A DNA stretch of 64,000 nucleotides from Balanoglossus misakiensis (taxonomy: Eukaryota > Hemichordata), in assembly GCA_040954595.2 (NCBI GenBank), contig CM082582.2, positions 8,866,001-8,930,000 on the forward strand, given 5' to 3'. How positions within the stretch are numbered: the first letter of the stretch is position 1; each line of letters starts with the position of its first letter. Below, piece by piece: positions 1-11,419 of the stretch. The notes beneath the pieces are model-generated. The model was not told the DNA's origin, searched no databases, and was given only the letters and a program-made list of their open reading frames with translations. The position numbers and the translations under genes were made by a program.

Positions 1-842
1 TGATGTTGCCTTCTCACTTTGCGTCCCCTCCTCCGCCATCTTGGATCGTTTGGTGTCTGAATATTTAGAATAAAGGTAAAGGTTACCTCCATTTTAATGG
101 ATGCGGGCTTTTTTGTCTGACATTATTAAGCGAGAATAGGGGACCCCGGGAAAAAGGACCCCACACATAGCTTTTTGGTGCAGAACGCTTGTTTCTACTG
201 GTGTCCAAACGCTCGGACCGTGGCGAGAATGGTTGCTGATTTTGCGCGAAATGAAAAACTTTGATGATGCATTCGGAATTGAAATCGTTCAGCATTCGCT
301 CGCAATCAAACAGACCAGAACGTGGCAATCATATCTGGTATCGCGCAGAAGGCGACAAGTTTCCATCGGTAACGTGAGTAAAACAGTATCGATTGGAACG
401 GCGCAGTGAACACTGGATGATGAGGGATTAACCAGCACCCTACTGATTTCATCCAGTGTCTCGCCAGAATTCGGAAAAAGGGTCGGCACGGAAAAGTTTT
501 CGAAACTGACGATTTCCTTTCAACCGAGGCCGACGCGCGCACTACTTTACGAACGGACTGACACCAGGTATTCTGTAATATTGTAGACATGATATTTACA
601 CCCAATGGCGATTTGCGGGGTTTAATGTTTCTGTTGGAGGTTAGATCAAGACCACCTACAGATGCTGCATGAATACTTAATCCCATCGCCATTTGTAAAA
701 TCGACTCGTTGGAGGATGGTATAGGTCAAGTTTTACAGCGTGGCAATGTGCTATTCTATGGATTACAGTTGCAAACATTGCAGTAATAATGAAATAAACG
801 ATAGGTATTTCCTCAGATAGTGGGGTTATAGTTCATACTTAC
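1..842. other. Intron or downstream part of the Pax gene
   Basis: Starting from the donor at 842, this should be intron of the minus-strand Pax gene. Open frames on the minus strand around 306-692 do not resemble a homeodomain or any Pax tail and lack a convincing acceptor in the right phase. I see no supported gene here. Confidence 0.4.
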
Positions 843-1442
843 TTTGACCGCTTTCTTCGTCTTCCTCTTCAGTGAACGAGTCGCTGCCTTTTCTCTTCTG
901 GCTTAGTCTATCACTGGAATTTCCCAAAATATCATCGATGGCAAACGACACCGGTTTATGGTCGAGATGTTCGGCGGGCGCCGGGCGGCCTTCCCCGCCG
1001 AGGCTGGATTTATCGGCCCGGTCCTCCGCTCCCGTCTGCCCGTCGTCTTCGACGGACGACGTGCTGTTGCGGAGAATGCGGTTGATGGAGCTGACGCTGG
1101 GCAGGTTCTCCTTGCTGCAGACGCCGTCGTCGAGCAGGCACTCGCGGATCTCCCAGGCGAACATGGACGAGTTCTGCCGCTTGTACTGGGCGATCTTCTC
1201 GATGACCTCCGGCGTGGAGACCCGCGGCTTGCTGCCGCCGATGGCCCCGGGCAGGATGGACCCGGTCTCCGAGAACCGACTGAGGATCTTGCTGACGCAG
1301 CCGTGCGACACAAGGAGCTGGCGGGAGATATCGCACGGGCGGAGGCCCAGGTGGGCCAACTCGAGGATCCGCTGTCGGATGTGTAGAGGGAGCGGCCGGC
1401 CGTTGGCGAAAATGCCGCCAAGTTGGTTAATACCGCCCTGCC
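843..1442 (-). CDS. Pax transcription factor, paired-box exon (Pox-neuro-like), partial gene
   Basis: This single 600-base internal exon encodes a complete paired domain, the bipartite DNA-binding domain of Pax transcription factors. The acceptor is a TTGCAG read on the minus strand at 1448-1443 and enters in phase 1. The donor GTAAGTATG begins at 842. The N-terminal PAI half reads [18 protein letters not shown] and [20 protein letters not shown]; the RED half contains [21 protein letters not shown] and [13 protein letters not shown]. About 50 residues after the domain comes FAIDDILG, which fits the Pax octapeptide and the eh1 core FxIxxIL that recruits Groucho/TLE corepressors in other proteins, then an acidic Glu-rich stretch. 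The strings [14 protein letters not shown] and SINRILRNS resemble Pox neuro more than Pax1/9, 2/5/8, 3/7 or 4/6, judged from memory. No start codon exon and no homeodomain were found. The 5' exon lies at higher coordinates and the 3' exons probably lie beyond the window start. Confidence 0.9.
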
Positions 1443-4400
1443 CTGCAAGAGAACACATCAAATTTATTCTCACAAAATGGACTGCGTAATCATTTGTACT
1501 GGTCATCGACAAAATTATACAAATTAAATGTTTATGCCATTTTCGTTTACATCCACGGAAATCAAAACATGCAAGATACAACAACTTATTATTATACAGA
1601 GAAAAAGATCTACAATTCATTACAAGAGGGCGCATTCTTTCTGTCAACCGCGCGGAAATGCGGGGAGAATCTTTTTGAATGAACATCTGAATTTTGGAAT
1701 TATTCTAGTCTGTCTGTCTGTCTCAATCTCTCTGCCCCTCTTCCCCTCTCTCACGCCGCCCCCTCTATCGTTCCATTTCGTCACCAGAGTCTGTTAGTGT
1801 GTTTCATACACATCTTGTTTGGAGAGCTTTTTCGATCAGGCCGGGTGCGTCGATAATAGGTCGCGGCAAAAGTCAACAAGGGAGAGTGTAAAATATCCTA
1901 AGTAAATATTAAGTAGAATTAAACCCTAATGAAGTGAGAAAACAAATGCGGTCTGGACCAAAGTTTTGTAATGAATAGATCATTCTACTGGTCCAGTTGT
2001 ATGCAAATTATTAACTGATTCCCGTCGATGAGACTAACATTTCCCTCCCCTCTGAAATAACAATTTATAGGAGATAAATTTGAAATAAAAATTTCTCCTT
2101 TAATTAACTCTATGAGTTTAACACACTTGTCTCCTCCATCACTCTCAAATTAACGTATCGTCTTGAGTATTAAACCCTTCCCATGATAAAATATTTAGGC
2201 AAAACGGAAAGTTTTGACTCTTCGCTGGTTACTGTTATGAGTATAACTGCACTGCCCCGCTTGTCGGCTTTTTCGAAGAATTCTCGAATTCCTAAAATGT
2301 TACGCGCACAAAATTACTATAGCCGATTGGTCTTTTTCGGTGCCATATACATGTACATCTGGTATCAACTGTACTATTCATTTGAACGTTCAATGTTTAA
2401 ATGGTATGTCTGGGGAACGGGGCCGTAAAATATTTCCCTCGAAATAATCGCTTATTAATACCACCGAGTGCGTGTGGGTCTCCTCGCCCGGTGCGGCGTT
2501 TCCGTGGAGTTCAAAGAGCGCGAGTAAATACGACATCGCACTTCCCTGCGCCGCGGGGTGTGCGATCCGAGACAGCGTGCGGCCTACTGTGCAACACAGC
2601 GTTCTCCAGTTGACTGACTGTCGCCATTGCTACTAAGTCAAGTGCATCCGCCCCCATCATACCAGTGAGCACCAAAGGTTGCCTCTATGGGGAAGTTTGC
2701 TCGACTTGTTCCAGTGCGATACATGCCTGCTTACATTACAAAGCTTGCGAAATCAGACATCGCGACAAGTTATCGTTCACGTCTTACCTTTATGTGTCAT
2801 GTTTTCAAAACTTGCGTGTCTTCCAGATAAAGAAATAAATGCTTCGACCAGGGAAATGCTCTACTTGTAAGCGTTTTCCTATGGGTCGGGACGCGCCAGT
2901 GGGCAGCTTGTGGTATCTCTGAGCAACTTTCCAGAACGGTTTGAAGAAATTGGCAATGCCCGGGGTCTCGCTCTGGCGTTCACTGCACCACCATCCCAAT
3001 GTTTGGAAAATACTAGTTCAAGTGGCCCTCTTTAATTACTGTGAAACTTTTCCCACTTGTAAGAGGGAACAGAGGAGAAAAGCATTTGAATTGTTTGACA
3101 GCTAATGAAGCAAGTCGTTCTCAATTGGCTGGAACAACTTCTGAAATGCCTCCGCATTGGCTCGCCGTCAGCCACAGTGCGGATACGCGCGACTGCGCAG
3201 GCGCGGCGAGGTGGCTATGCAAAACGTGGGAACGGGCAGATGCCTGAGATGTAGCGCGTCGTAGTGAAGGAACATCGATCCATCGAGTTTTTCACATGCA
3301 CGGTAAATTAGCCGAGTAATAGTAAATACTTGACGAAACAGAGCCGCGTCTCGCATGCACACAACAAGAGATGACGCAAAATGATAAACTTTGCATGGAT
3401 TACCAACATTCAGATGGCATAAACTTTTTGCGCTGTACTCAGTCGTCAGCCATCTTCACTTAATCTCGCTCATCTTCTTTTCTGACCCATTTGCAGGAAA
3501 AAAACGAAACCTCTCTTCAAAATGATTTGCCCTTCCCCCCCCCCCCCCACACACAAAAAAAATGATCGAGTTATATCATAATAAGAGTCCCCACCGGTGG
3601 CGTAAATTCGATCGGGTTATCGTCATAAAACGATGCTCGAAACTAATTCATCCAAGCCATCGCCAAGACGTCGTATTCTAATCGTTACCGGAGAACTTGA
3701 GAAGTTGTACCACGAGCAACTTTCTTAAGTAGCGAAGCAGAACCGTTACTCGCGGCCGGACAGCTCTAATTTTTGTGTGGCAGTTTTGCAATTAACGGCC
3801 TTTGTGTAACAATGCCATTGTCTTTCTCGATGGATTCAGCCATCTATGAAATAATCGTTAAAGTTGCCCTTTCATCGAACAGCGATGGTTAACACTAATT
3901 TAAACTGCCGTGGGGTTAGTTTCGACTCTTATTGTTTTAATGCGCTGTCGCCCCCTTTACTCTCGGATTATGGCGCACGAGTTCAATAATTAAAGCAAGC
4001 TTAACTGTTCGGTAGCGGAAAGAAAATGAAAGGGGTGCCGAAGATATCGGACTACAAGAAGAATGGTCATCAAGAGGGTATATGTCCCGTGATGCACTGC
4101 GAAACGATGAAAATGATGACGAATAGTTTAACAGCGACAAAACGGTGACGTAGACGACGAATGATGGTGGCTATGCTGCCAGCAAAATTGGCTTGAAACG
4201 TGCGTCAAAAACGACAACTCCCCCAATGTAATCCACCCTTTCTATTCCTATAACAGTAGTCTTGCAAAATTATATAAGTTTTATATATGTTTACACCAAT
4301 CCCCTCAAAAATTTAATTAACTGTGAAAATGTATAATATGACGTGGAGCGTTGCTATGATACGAAGAGTTTCTGAAGATCTCCTCGCACGATCATCTTTT

Positions 4401-4539
4401 TCGGATTGTTTTTGTCGTTCTGAGAGCTATAGTGGCGGTTGACTGATTCGGCATAGAAACGAGAAAAACAGTTCGGGTTGTACGCTACAAGTTCGGCAAA
4501 ATCTGTTACAGCTACATATACGAGTAGATTTTATATAAT
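1443..4539. other. Pax upstream intron or promoter and GPCR upstream region
   Basis: No gene could be supported here. The first coding exon of the Pax gene (minus strand, ending in phase 1) is expected here or further upstream but was not identified with confidence. A GC-rich patch at about 2450-2630 and another at about 3160-3260 contain CpGs and short open frames without recognisable homology. Homopolymer C and A runs occur at about 3535-3560. Confidence 0.4.
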
Positions 4540-6649
4540 ATGGATTCATTTTTGCAGAACGCAACTTGCAGCGACAACGACAGTAACCTGGATACGCGAT
4601 CGACGGGGTTGGTCGTCTTCGAAGTGTCTTTCCTTGTCGTCGTCATCGCGGTCAGCGTTCCGGGAAACTTGCTCGTCGTCGCCTGCGTCGCGGTGGACAG
4701 GAAACTGCGAACCGTGTCCAACATTTTCGTGGTGAACCTGGCAGTGGCCGACATAATAATCACGGGAATTTTGATGCCTTTTATTGTGACGTCAGTGGTA
4801 GTGAACGACTGGATATTTGGAGAGCCATATTGCAAGGTGGGATGTCACATATGTAACGAGTTGTTATCACTTGAAAAAAGGTCTTTGACACCTTACGTGT
4901 TTCCTGCAGTAAGCGTAGAAATTACAGGCCCTAATAAGTATTACCATGATCTTCCATATATGTGGTTAAAAGTGGTCGATTGAGGGCGCACTCGCGAATC
5001 AACAGGTGTCATTATAACATTGTTGCAATGATTGCTGTAACTATCGTCAAGAACTAATGAACTTTACAAGCATAATTTCGGGGGGAATCGATGTATTTTC
5101 ATATTCTCCTCCTCCTTTTCATATTCTCAGGATGGCGCGGGGAGATATCAGACTAGATTAACAGGAAATTAAGTGGCGACTATTAAGCTTCTTTTACATT
5201 GCAGTGGATTTGTTGGAGAGAGAAAAAAAACAATTTTTAAAATTTTTTTTCCAGGTTCATGGTTTTATTCAGACGATCTTGTACACGGGTTCCTACTACA
5301 CACACGCAATCATAGCTCTAAACCGTTACTGCCTCATCGCCTACCCAGCTCGGTACTGTAGGGTCTTCAGTCCCCGGAATAGTGTGCTGGTCGTGTCGGC
5401 CATTTGGCTCACCTGCGGTATCTATGCACTACCGCAGGTGATTCCACACACCGGGATAGAAGTTGTCTACATCGCGGAGATATACAACTGTATGTTCGAC
5501 GGCTCGTCGAATCTGGTCTATCTCTGCGTAACGGCCGCTTTGGCGTACGCCCTGCCGTCACTGGTGACCGCTTTCTCATACGCGGGGATATACCTCACCG
5601 TGCGGGCCAGCAGAAAGAGGGTACAGGCGGCCAGCAACTCAACGAGCCGCCAAAGAATGACTGCAGTCAGCCGATCGACGTCGAGCGACAGCAGCGAGCG
5701 AACGACCGACAACGAAAAGCTGACGAAACACTTGTGTTTGGTGACGCTGGCGTTCTTCGTTTGCTGGGCGCCGTATTGCATCGTCGCTACGGTCGACGCC
5801 TTTGACGATGGTTACATTCCAGAGTGAGTATTAGTTTTGTCGTGTCACCATGACCTTTGTCAATAATGTGGGACGGATATTACCAGGTTGTTTATGTCTG
5901 GGAGCAGTGTGTGAGCTGTGTCCGTATAGTCGATGAATTGATCTGTTTGCGGTTGCTCACGGATTACAAACATTTCGAACTTCAAGATGTTGCTAAGATA
6001 TTGTGATGTCATAATATATACGGGACTGTCGAATTTGGTTCGTTGCTGAGCAACAGGTCAATTTCAACTTTATGATACAATCTTTAAACTGTAAATTATC
6101 GTAATCTTGATGTTTCGATTGTCTACATTTCTTTCTCGCGGAATAAATATGCAGGAACTGGGGGGACACCATAGGTGTAATATTCGTTTTGCGAGATTAA
6201 CAGGTTTAATTAACACGTGGTAGTGATGTTGTGTAATCAGAATATGCTAATCAGTTGGATGGTACATCTGAATTCATACATACTCGTACTCATCATGCAT
6301 AATTTCTAGCGTGCAAAAAATTGTGCCGCTGCACTGTCTGAAGTCATAAGCTGTGCACATAAAAATTGAAAGTGTATTATCTGAAATGACATAAAACTTC
6401 TCGGTTCTGTTCTTTGACCACATTTTCGTTTCTTTCAGCGCTGTGCACACGGCGACCAATTGGCTGGCTCTCAGTAACAGCGCTCTCAACCCGATGCTGT
6501 ACGGCGGGATGAATCGGCAATTCAGGAGCGCCTACAGAAAGGTTGTCTGTCGGTCAAATTGCCTCGAGTCCCGTGTGTCTGTCGAAGATGCAGTGGCCAC
6601 TCGGTACCGAAAAGAACAGACGCGTGGAGATCCTTCTTCTCCCAGGTGA
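4540..6649 (+). CDS. Class A GPCR, melatonin-receptor-like (orphan)
   Basis: Three exons, 4540-4836, 5255-5823 and 6439-6649, join in frame (phases 0 and 2) to give about 358 residues, a normal rhodopsin-family length. The N-terminus carries a likely N-glycosylation site (NATC). Visible landmarks are the TM1 motif PGNLLVVACVAVD, TM2 NIFVVNLAVADI, the conserved TM3 cysteine at EPYCK, the DRY-box variant ALNRYCLIAYP, TM6 FFVCWAPYC and TM7 SALNPMLYGGMNRQFR. NRYC together with CWAP recalls melatonin receptors, but TM7 has NPxxY where vertebrate melatonin receptors have NAxxY. Tre1/moody-type receptors also use NRY. The third intracellular loop is Ser/Thr-rich, offering kinase sites. The first intron falls exactly at the TM3 cysteine. 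A polyadenylation signal AATAAA lies at 6902-6907. The GPCR assignment is certain; the ligand is unknown. Confidence 0.88.
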
Positions 6650-6901
6650 TGGAAAGTGGTGTTTAGCACGGTTATTGGCCAGCGTCAGGCCTTGGCCAAC
6701 GTATAGAACTCAGCGGATTTGAATGTGGCACTCAGTCTGTGGCATTTTTCACATGCACGTGGAAATATTACATACGTAGATGTTCATTTTAAAGGCACAT
6801 TTTCTTTATCAACTTTATCTAAAAGCAAACGGCTTGACTTGATAAAGACTTTGTCACGCGTCAGGGCTTGACTGCTGTGGTAACCATTGGCTACCGAAAA
6901 A

Positions 6902-6907
6902 AATAAA
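6902..6907 (+). terminator. Polyadenylation signal of the GPCR gene
   Basis: AATAAA lies about 250 bases after the GPCR stop codon on the same strand, implying a short 3' untranslated region. Confidence 0.4.
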
Positions 6908-6909
6908 CG

Positions 6910-8280
6910 GGTCAACCTCTCCAGGTTTGACAGAAATGCGAACTTTCTTTGTGTTTGTGAAAGTATGAAGGGCGGTAACGTGACGAGCACACCAGACGAA
7001 GAGTAACTGACTGTTTCAATTCCAACGGGGTGACTGTTTTTTTTTTCGCTTTATTAGTGAATTTGTCAAGCTCATATCTATTTCATAGTAAATGGGAGCC
7101 CAACCTTACATAAACCTATAGACAAAATTGATTTTTGGTTTAGATGATAATCTTATAATCGCCCAGCTAATTACTCCTGTCTGGTTTTGCTAATCCCTAA
7201 ATGGGTGGTGTGTCTCGTTATAAATTCAAATATCGACTGAGTGCATGCTTTAAAGTGGGTAACACACTGGTAAACAGATTTTACCATGACGCCGTGCGAT
7301 GACGTCACAACTTCCTCTCAAGACAGACGTCGACAAAAGAAGTCTACTGATCCGACGCCCGTGGCGCAGTGCACGGATATGTTGAACTGGGGCGCCCTCA
7401 AGCGACGGGTCTTCCAATATCTACCTATACCACAGTCACTCTCCACACATTTCTGTAGCAAAAGTCCAAAATGGTGCCATGATTTTGTGATGCAGGCCAC
7501 ACACCCCTACCATATACCATGACAGGTATATTCTCCTCCTTCAACAACAACAACAAGATGATGTTGGGAAAGGGGCCTCAAGGAAGTCTTTCTGTATAAT
7601 ATACTTGGTTTGAGTAAACTTCAGGGAGAAAAGTGTAACCACCGTAGCTTTCACACAATGTCACGATATTAATAACTATATTGCACTGAATAGCACATAA
7701 TCAATACAGGTTAATGTATCAATACAGAATAACTTAAATCTCAGAACAGAAACTTTCTGAATGTCATATAGGAAGAAAAAACTGCTGAAATATTAGTACT
7801 TGCTTCTTATCTGAAGTGAACATGAAATGGTCAATGAAAATGAAAACAGTTTGCACTGCACAAAAGTAATGTACCATTGATTTTTTTGTCAAATTGTGGG
7901 TATGGATCAATATCGTTAAAACTATAGGTGTGATAACATTTCAAGGGAATGTAGTAAGGATAATATATACAATATAAAATGAACAACAGATCACTTTCAT
8001 CAAGTTTGAAGCAATTAAAAACTAATACAAATAGGTTTGAAGGAAAGAGTTAATTAATTAGAAAATTCAGGACGGATTTGTTAAAATAACAAGTATTTGA
8101 ATAACACTGTCACTAACTTCTCACATGTGGTCCGACACATGTTGGTTGCATAACTAGATAAGGCAATACTGACTAGAAAGTAGAATGTAGCTACAGTGTT
8201 CCACTTCAGTTTAGAGGAAAACTGTGTGACCTGAAGATAGAGACACATCAAAGATGCTTCTCCAGCATTGTATGCCTCCT
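6910..8280. other. Intergenic region and probable 3' UTR of the Sel1-repeat gene
   Basis: No coding signal is seen. The part next to 8281 should be the 3' UTR of the minus-strand Sel1-repeat gene. TTTATT at 7050-7055 (AATAAA on the minus strand) is one possible end for a long UTR. Confidence 0.35.
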
Positions 8281-10179
8281 TTAACAGTCTCCTTTTGGAC
8301 ACAGCTTGGCCAATGCATCATGGGATTCCGCTACACCTTTGGATGCTGCATACTTCAGCAGGTCCTTCGCTTCACTGCAATAAAGAATCGAAAGTTTTCA
8401 TTTTGAGATCAAACTCTCTTCATCATCAAGTATGCTGGTAAAAATATATTTTTGTACTGCCAGAAAGTATTATTTTTTTGTGGTAACTTACTCTCGACCA
8501 GTTACATCTGTCTTGTATCCCTGCAGGTGACCGACAGCCAGGTTATGTGATGAGTGTGGGTGGCCTTTGTTGGCTGCATGTCTGCAAGCGAAATCATAGA
8601 ACAAGGGTTTGTGTGAGTGGTCTTCTACAGCAATATATAGGTGAGTAAGAGTATAAAATTCAGATAACTCAAGAAGAGCATAAAATAAGCAATATCACTT
8701 AAATTGGTCTCCATAAAAGACAGCCAGCTAGTAGAAGGAATCCCGCATGTACATCCCATTTTCACACTGCCCCCATCATCAGCCTTACCTAAACCACTCC
8801 ATGGCTTTGTCATTGTCCTGATCCACACCTTTTCCATTGAGGTACCTCTGTCCAACCAGATGCATGGCCTGAGCATGACCCATATGGGCGTAGGCATGGG
8901 TCACATGGAAATGCAGGTTGTCAAAGTAGAAATAGGCATAGTAGATGAAAAACACTGTGAAGGCAATCAGTAACGCCTGTGGATGAGAACGAAATGAACT
9001 CTTTATAATCAAGTTCACTATGATATGACATTTTGCATTTCTCTCATATTATTACAAAAGCAGCTTCAAATATATTTAGATGTAAAGAGGCTTTTGTTAA
9101 GGACACGCAACAGTCTACACTACATTTTAATTAATTAATTTTAGATTAATATCACCGCATGATTAGAACACACCCTATGATAATACTGATATTCTTAAGT
9201 GCTAATGAATATTTCTTTTGTGGTATTGTCATCCTTTTGAAATTTTAAACACCAGCAGGTCATTTCAATCATGCAGTGTGAATGCATCTTTTCCACACAA
9301 TTTACGCCATTATCCCAGAATGGGTGTCACAAAGAATTGAACCTCACACAATATCAGTGACTGCCGTAGAGTAATGTGTTATCAATATCTGCTCACAACT
9401 TGTATCAAGAATGTTAAATATTCATTTCTATGACAACCAACCAAACGTGAGTGAAATGGAGATCAATTAGTTTTCTGAGGCCACATGAAATGACGACACA
9501 ACAAACACCTGCGCGAAAACTGGAGTGGGAATGAAAAGCGCATGCAGGCGTGTATGTTGCTATAGCAACCGTTTTAGCTGGCGTATACTGCCATAGCAAT
9601 TGTTCGAGTGGTTGATACCCGGCCTCTCCGCTTTGTTTACGCCTTCGACGATGTTAATAATTCAAGTGTAATCAACCAATAGCAGAGTGCTTCGTGTTCC
9701 GGAAATTTCGACACTGTGTCAATATTGATTGAAAAAGAAACAGTGTCGGAGCGGAGCCTCCACAAATGGTCCAACATTGTGTCGTAAATATAGATGCAAT
9801 ATATTGTTTTCCGATTAAAACACCGGCCACATTTCCTTCATCACGACTCAATGTCATAACACAATAATATTTCCAACTCTGTGTGCATTTACTTTCAAGA
9901 ATTCATAGACTGCGTAACAGGTGCATTCATTTCCCAGCAAGTGCATTGAAATGTCAAATCGACCCGTTGCCGCGTACGCGCGCTTGGCTTCCCTTTACGT
10001 ACCTCAAGAATTCTGACAGTCAAAGTATCTGGTTTCTTCTTCCTCGCCAAGTATACCTTTCCTCCGTACGGCAACTTTGGGTCGTATTCTTCGCCGTCGT
10101 CATCATCGATAAGCGGCGCAAATTCCTCCGCATCCATAGTCTGCGGAGTTCTCCGACGGACGCCACTCTCGCTCGCCAT
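8281..10179 (-). CDS. Small single-pass membrane protein with Sel1 repeats
   Basis: Four exons, 10003-10179, 8789-8976, 8492-8581 and 8281-8374, join in frame to 182 residues. The N-terminal 59 residues are charged, including LIDDDDGEE and ARKKKP. One hydrophobic segment (ALLIAFTVFFIYYAYFYF, about residues 60-77) can span a membrane. It is followed by a His-rich stretch and two to three Sel1-type repeats, visible as RYLNGKGVDQDNDKAMEWF, RHAANKGHPHSSHNLA and LLKYAASKGVAESHDALA, with the usual A-x-x-G spacing. Sel1 repeats form alpha-solenoid protein-interaction surfaces and are common in ER-associated degradation adaptors such as SEL1L. I do not recognise an ortholog. The ATG at 10177-10179 begins the first exon directly. 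All junctions are GT-AG. Confidence 0.82.
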
Positions 10180-11419
10180 CTTCTTCAGCTCTTAAGCCTC
10201 CCTAGCCAATCGAGTATGTTTCCACTTTCCCTTTTCGTGCTCCCTAAGCTGGCTTAAAATCGTTCCAAATTATCCCCCATCCCGGTATTGGCTTTTTCAT
10301 CTCGCTTTTAACAGGAAAAGAACTTAAATATGATTTCTGTAAATGATCCCAATGTTTTTGTTATGTACTGTGTTCAGACTCACAACCACTCAGCACTGCC
10401 TATAAACTCTGTCACACCTACAACAGATGATGATACATGAGACATGCAAATTGCACTGTACAGCAAAAGATTTTTATTGGATGATCAACAGGATTATTAA
10501 AATGAAAGCTACAGAAAGGAATATTTTTAAAAACACAAACACACAACATGGACACACATGAAAACAGGCATTTTCCAACAAAAATCATGGGATATCTGAA
10601 TATATTTCAGTTCAACAATACTGTTTGGGGTAACATAAAAAGGCATGGTGTGGTATTCAAAAATAAAACCAGCTGGCTAGCTGGATTGTCAGCAGCTGCA
10701 GGTGTATTAGGATAACAAAACCACCGTACCAGCAAGTTTAAAAGCCTTTATTCCCAAAGAACATTTCAATACAGTATTTCTTAACTTACACAGGAAATTT
10801 CAGGTGGACAATTGACTGCAGTTTTTTTTCAATTCAGAGAAACTTCGTAACACAAAAATATATATCTTTTGTTACTGCGATAAAATGATGAAACAGTCCT
10901 ATAAAAATTATCACTTTAGTATCTTAGGGGATATTTGGTACTTGCACAAGATCATAATATTGTACAAATATTTTCCGCATTAAAAACAAAAAAAAATTAA
11001 CGGAAAAGATAACGGAAGTGTGACACATAGGGATAAATACTGGGTTAGAAATCAGAGCGTGATCTGATTTCACAAGAACATAACACGAAAGTACAGAAAG
11101 ATACAAAAGCACATGAAAACCAAAGAATTTCATAATTTAAGTATATGATTTATATTTGTCACAATTCTTATGTTATGATCATTACAATTTACATCTCAGT
11201 TATTTTTCTTTTCAACATGACAGGGTACAAATTTACTTTTTAAATCATGTGTATTATACAAAGTCCAAGAATTGACCTATGTACAGGAGAGAGAGTTGGA
11301 GGACCATGACTAATGGACAGTGCTTGGGAACACCCTGAATAGTGCATAGCTAAGCTGTTGACTGGTGGCAGAGAGGAGTTCTTGCTTGGGGTGGATGGGG
11401 GGCTTCAGGATTCCGCCGG
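10180..11419. other. Promoter of the Sel1-repeat gene and 3' UTR of HSBP1
   Basis: The segment near 10180-10400 is upstream of the minus-strand Sel1-repeat gene. The AT-rich remainder is most simply the long 3' UTR of HSBP1, which ends near a minus-strand AATAAA at 10478-10473. A second candidate signal lies at 10752-10747. No coding exon was seen. Confidence 0.45.
10473..10478 (-). terminator. Candidate polyadenylation signal of HSBP1
   Basis: TTTATT on the plus strand reads AATAAA on the minus strand about 940 bases past the HSBP1 stop codon. An alternative nearer signal is at 10752-10747. Confidence 0.35.

Noticed and set aside
872-1489. Long plus-strand open frame opposite the Pax exon
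   Set aside because: It is the antisense shadow of the GC-rich paired-box exon; the minus-strand reading is an unmistakable paired domain with splice sites.
2518-2627. Minus-strand ATG with good context, considered as the first Pax exon
   Set aside because: No convincing donor in phase 1 that would join to the paired-box acceptor at 1442.
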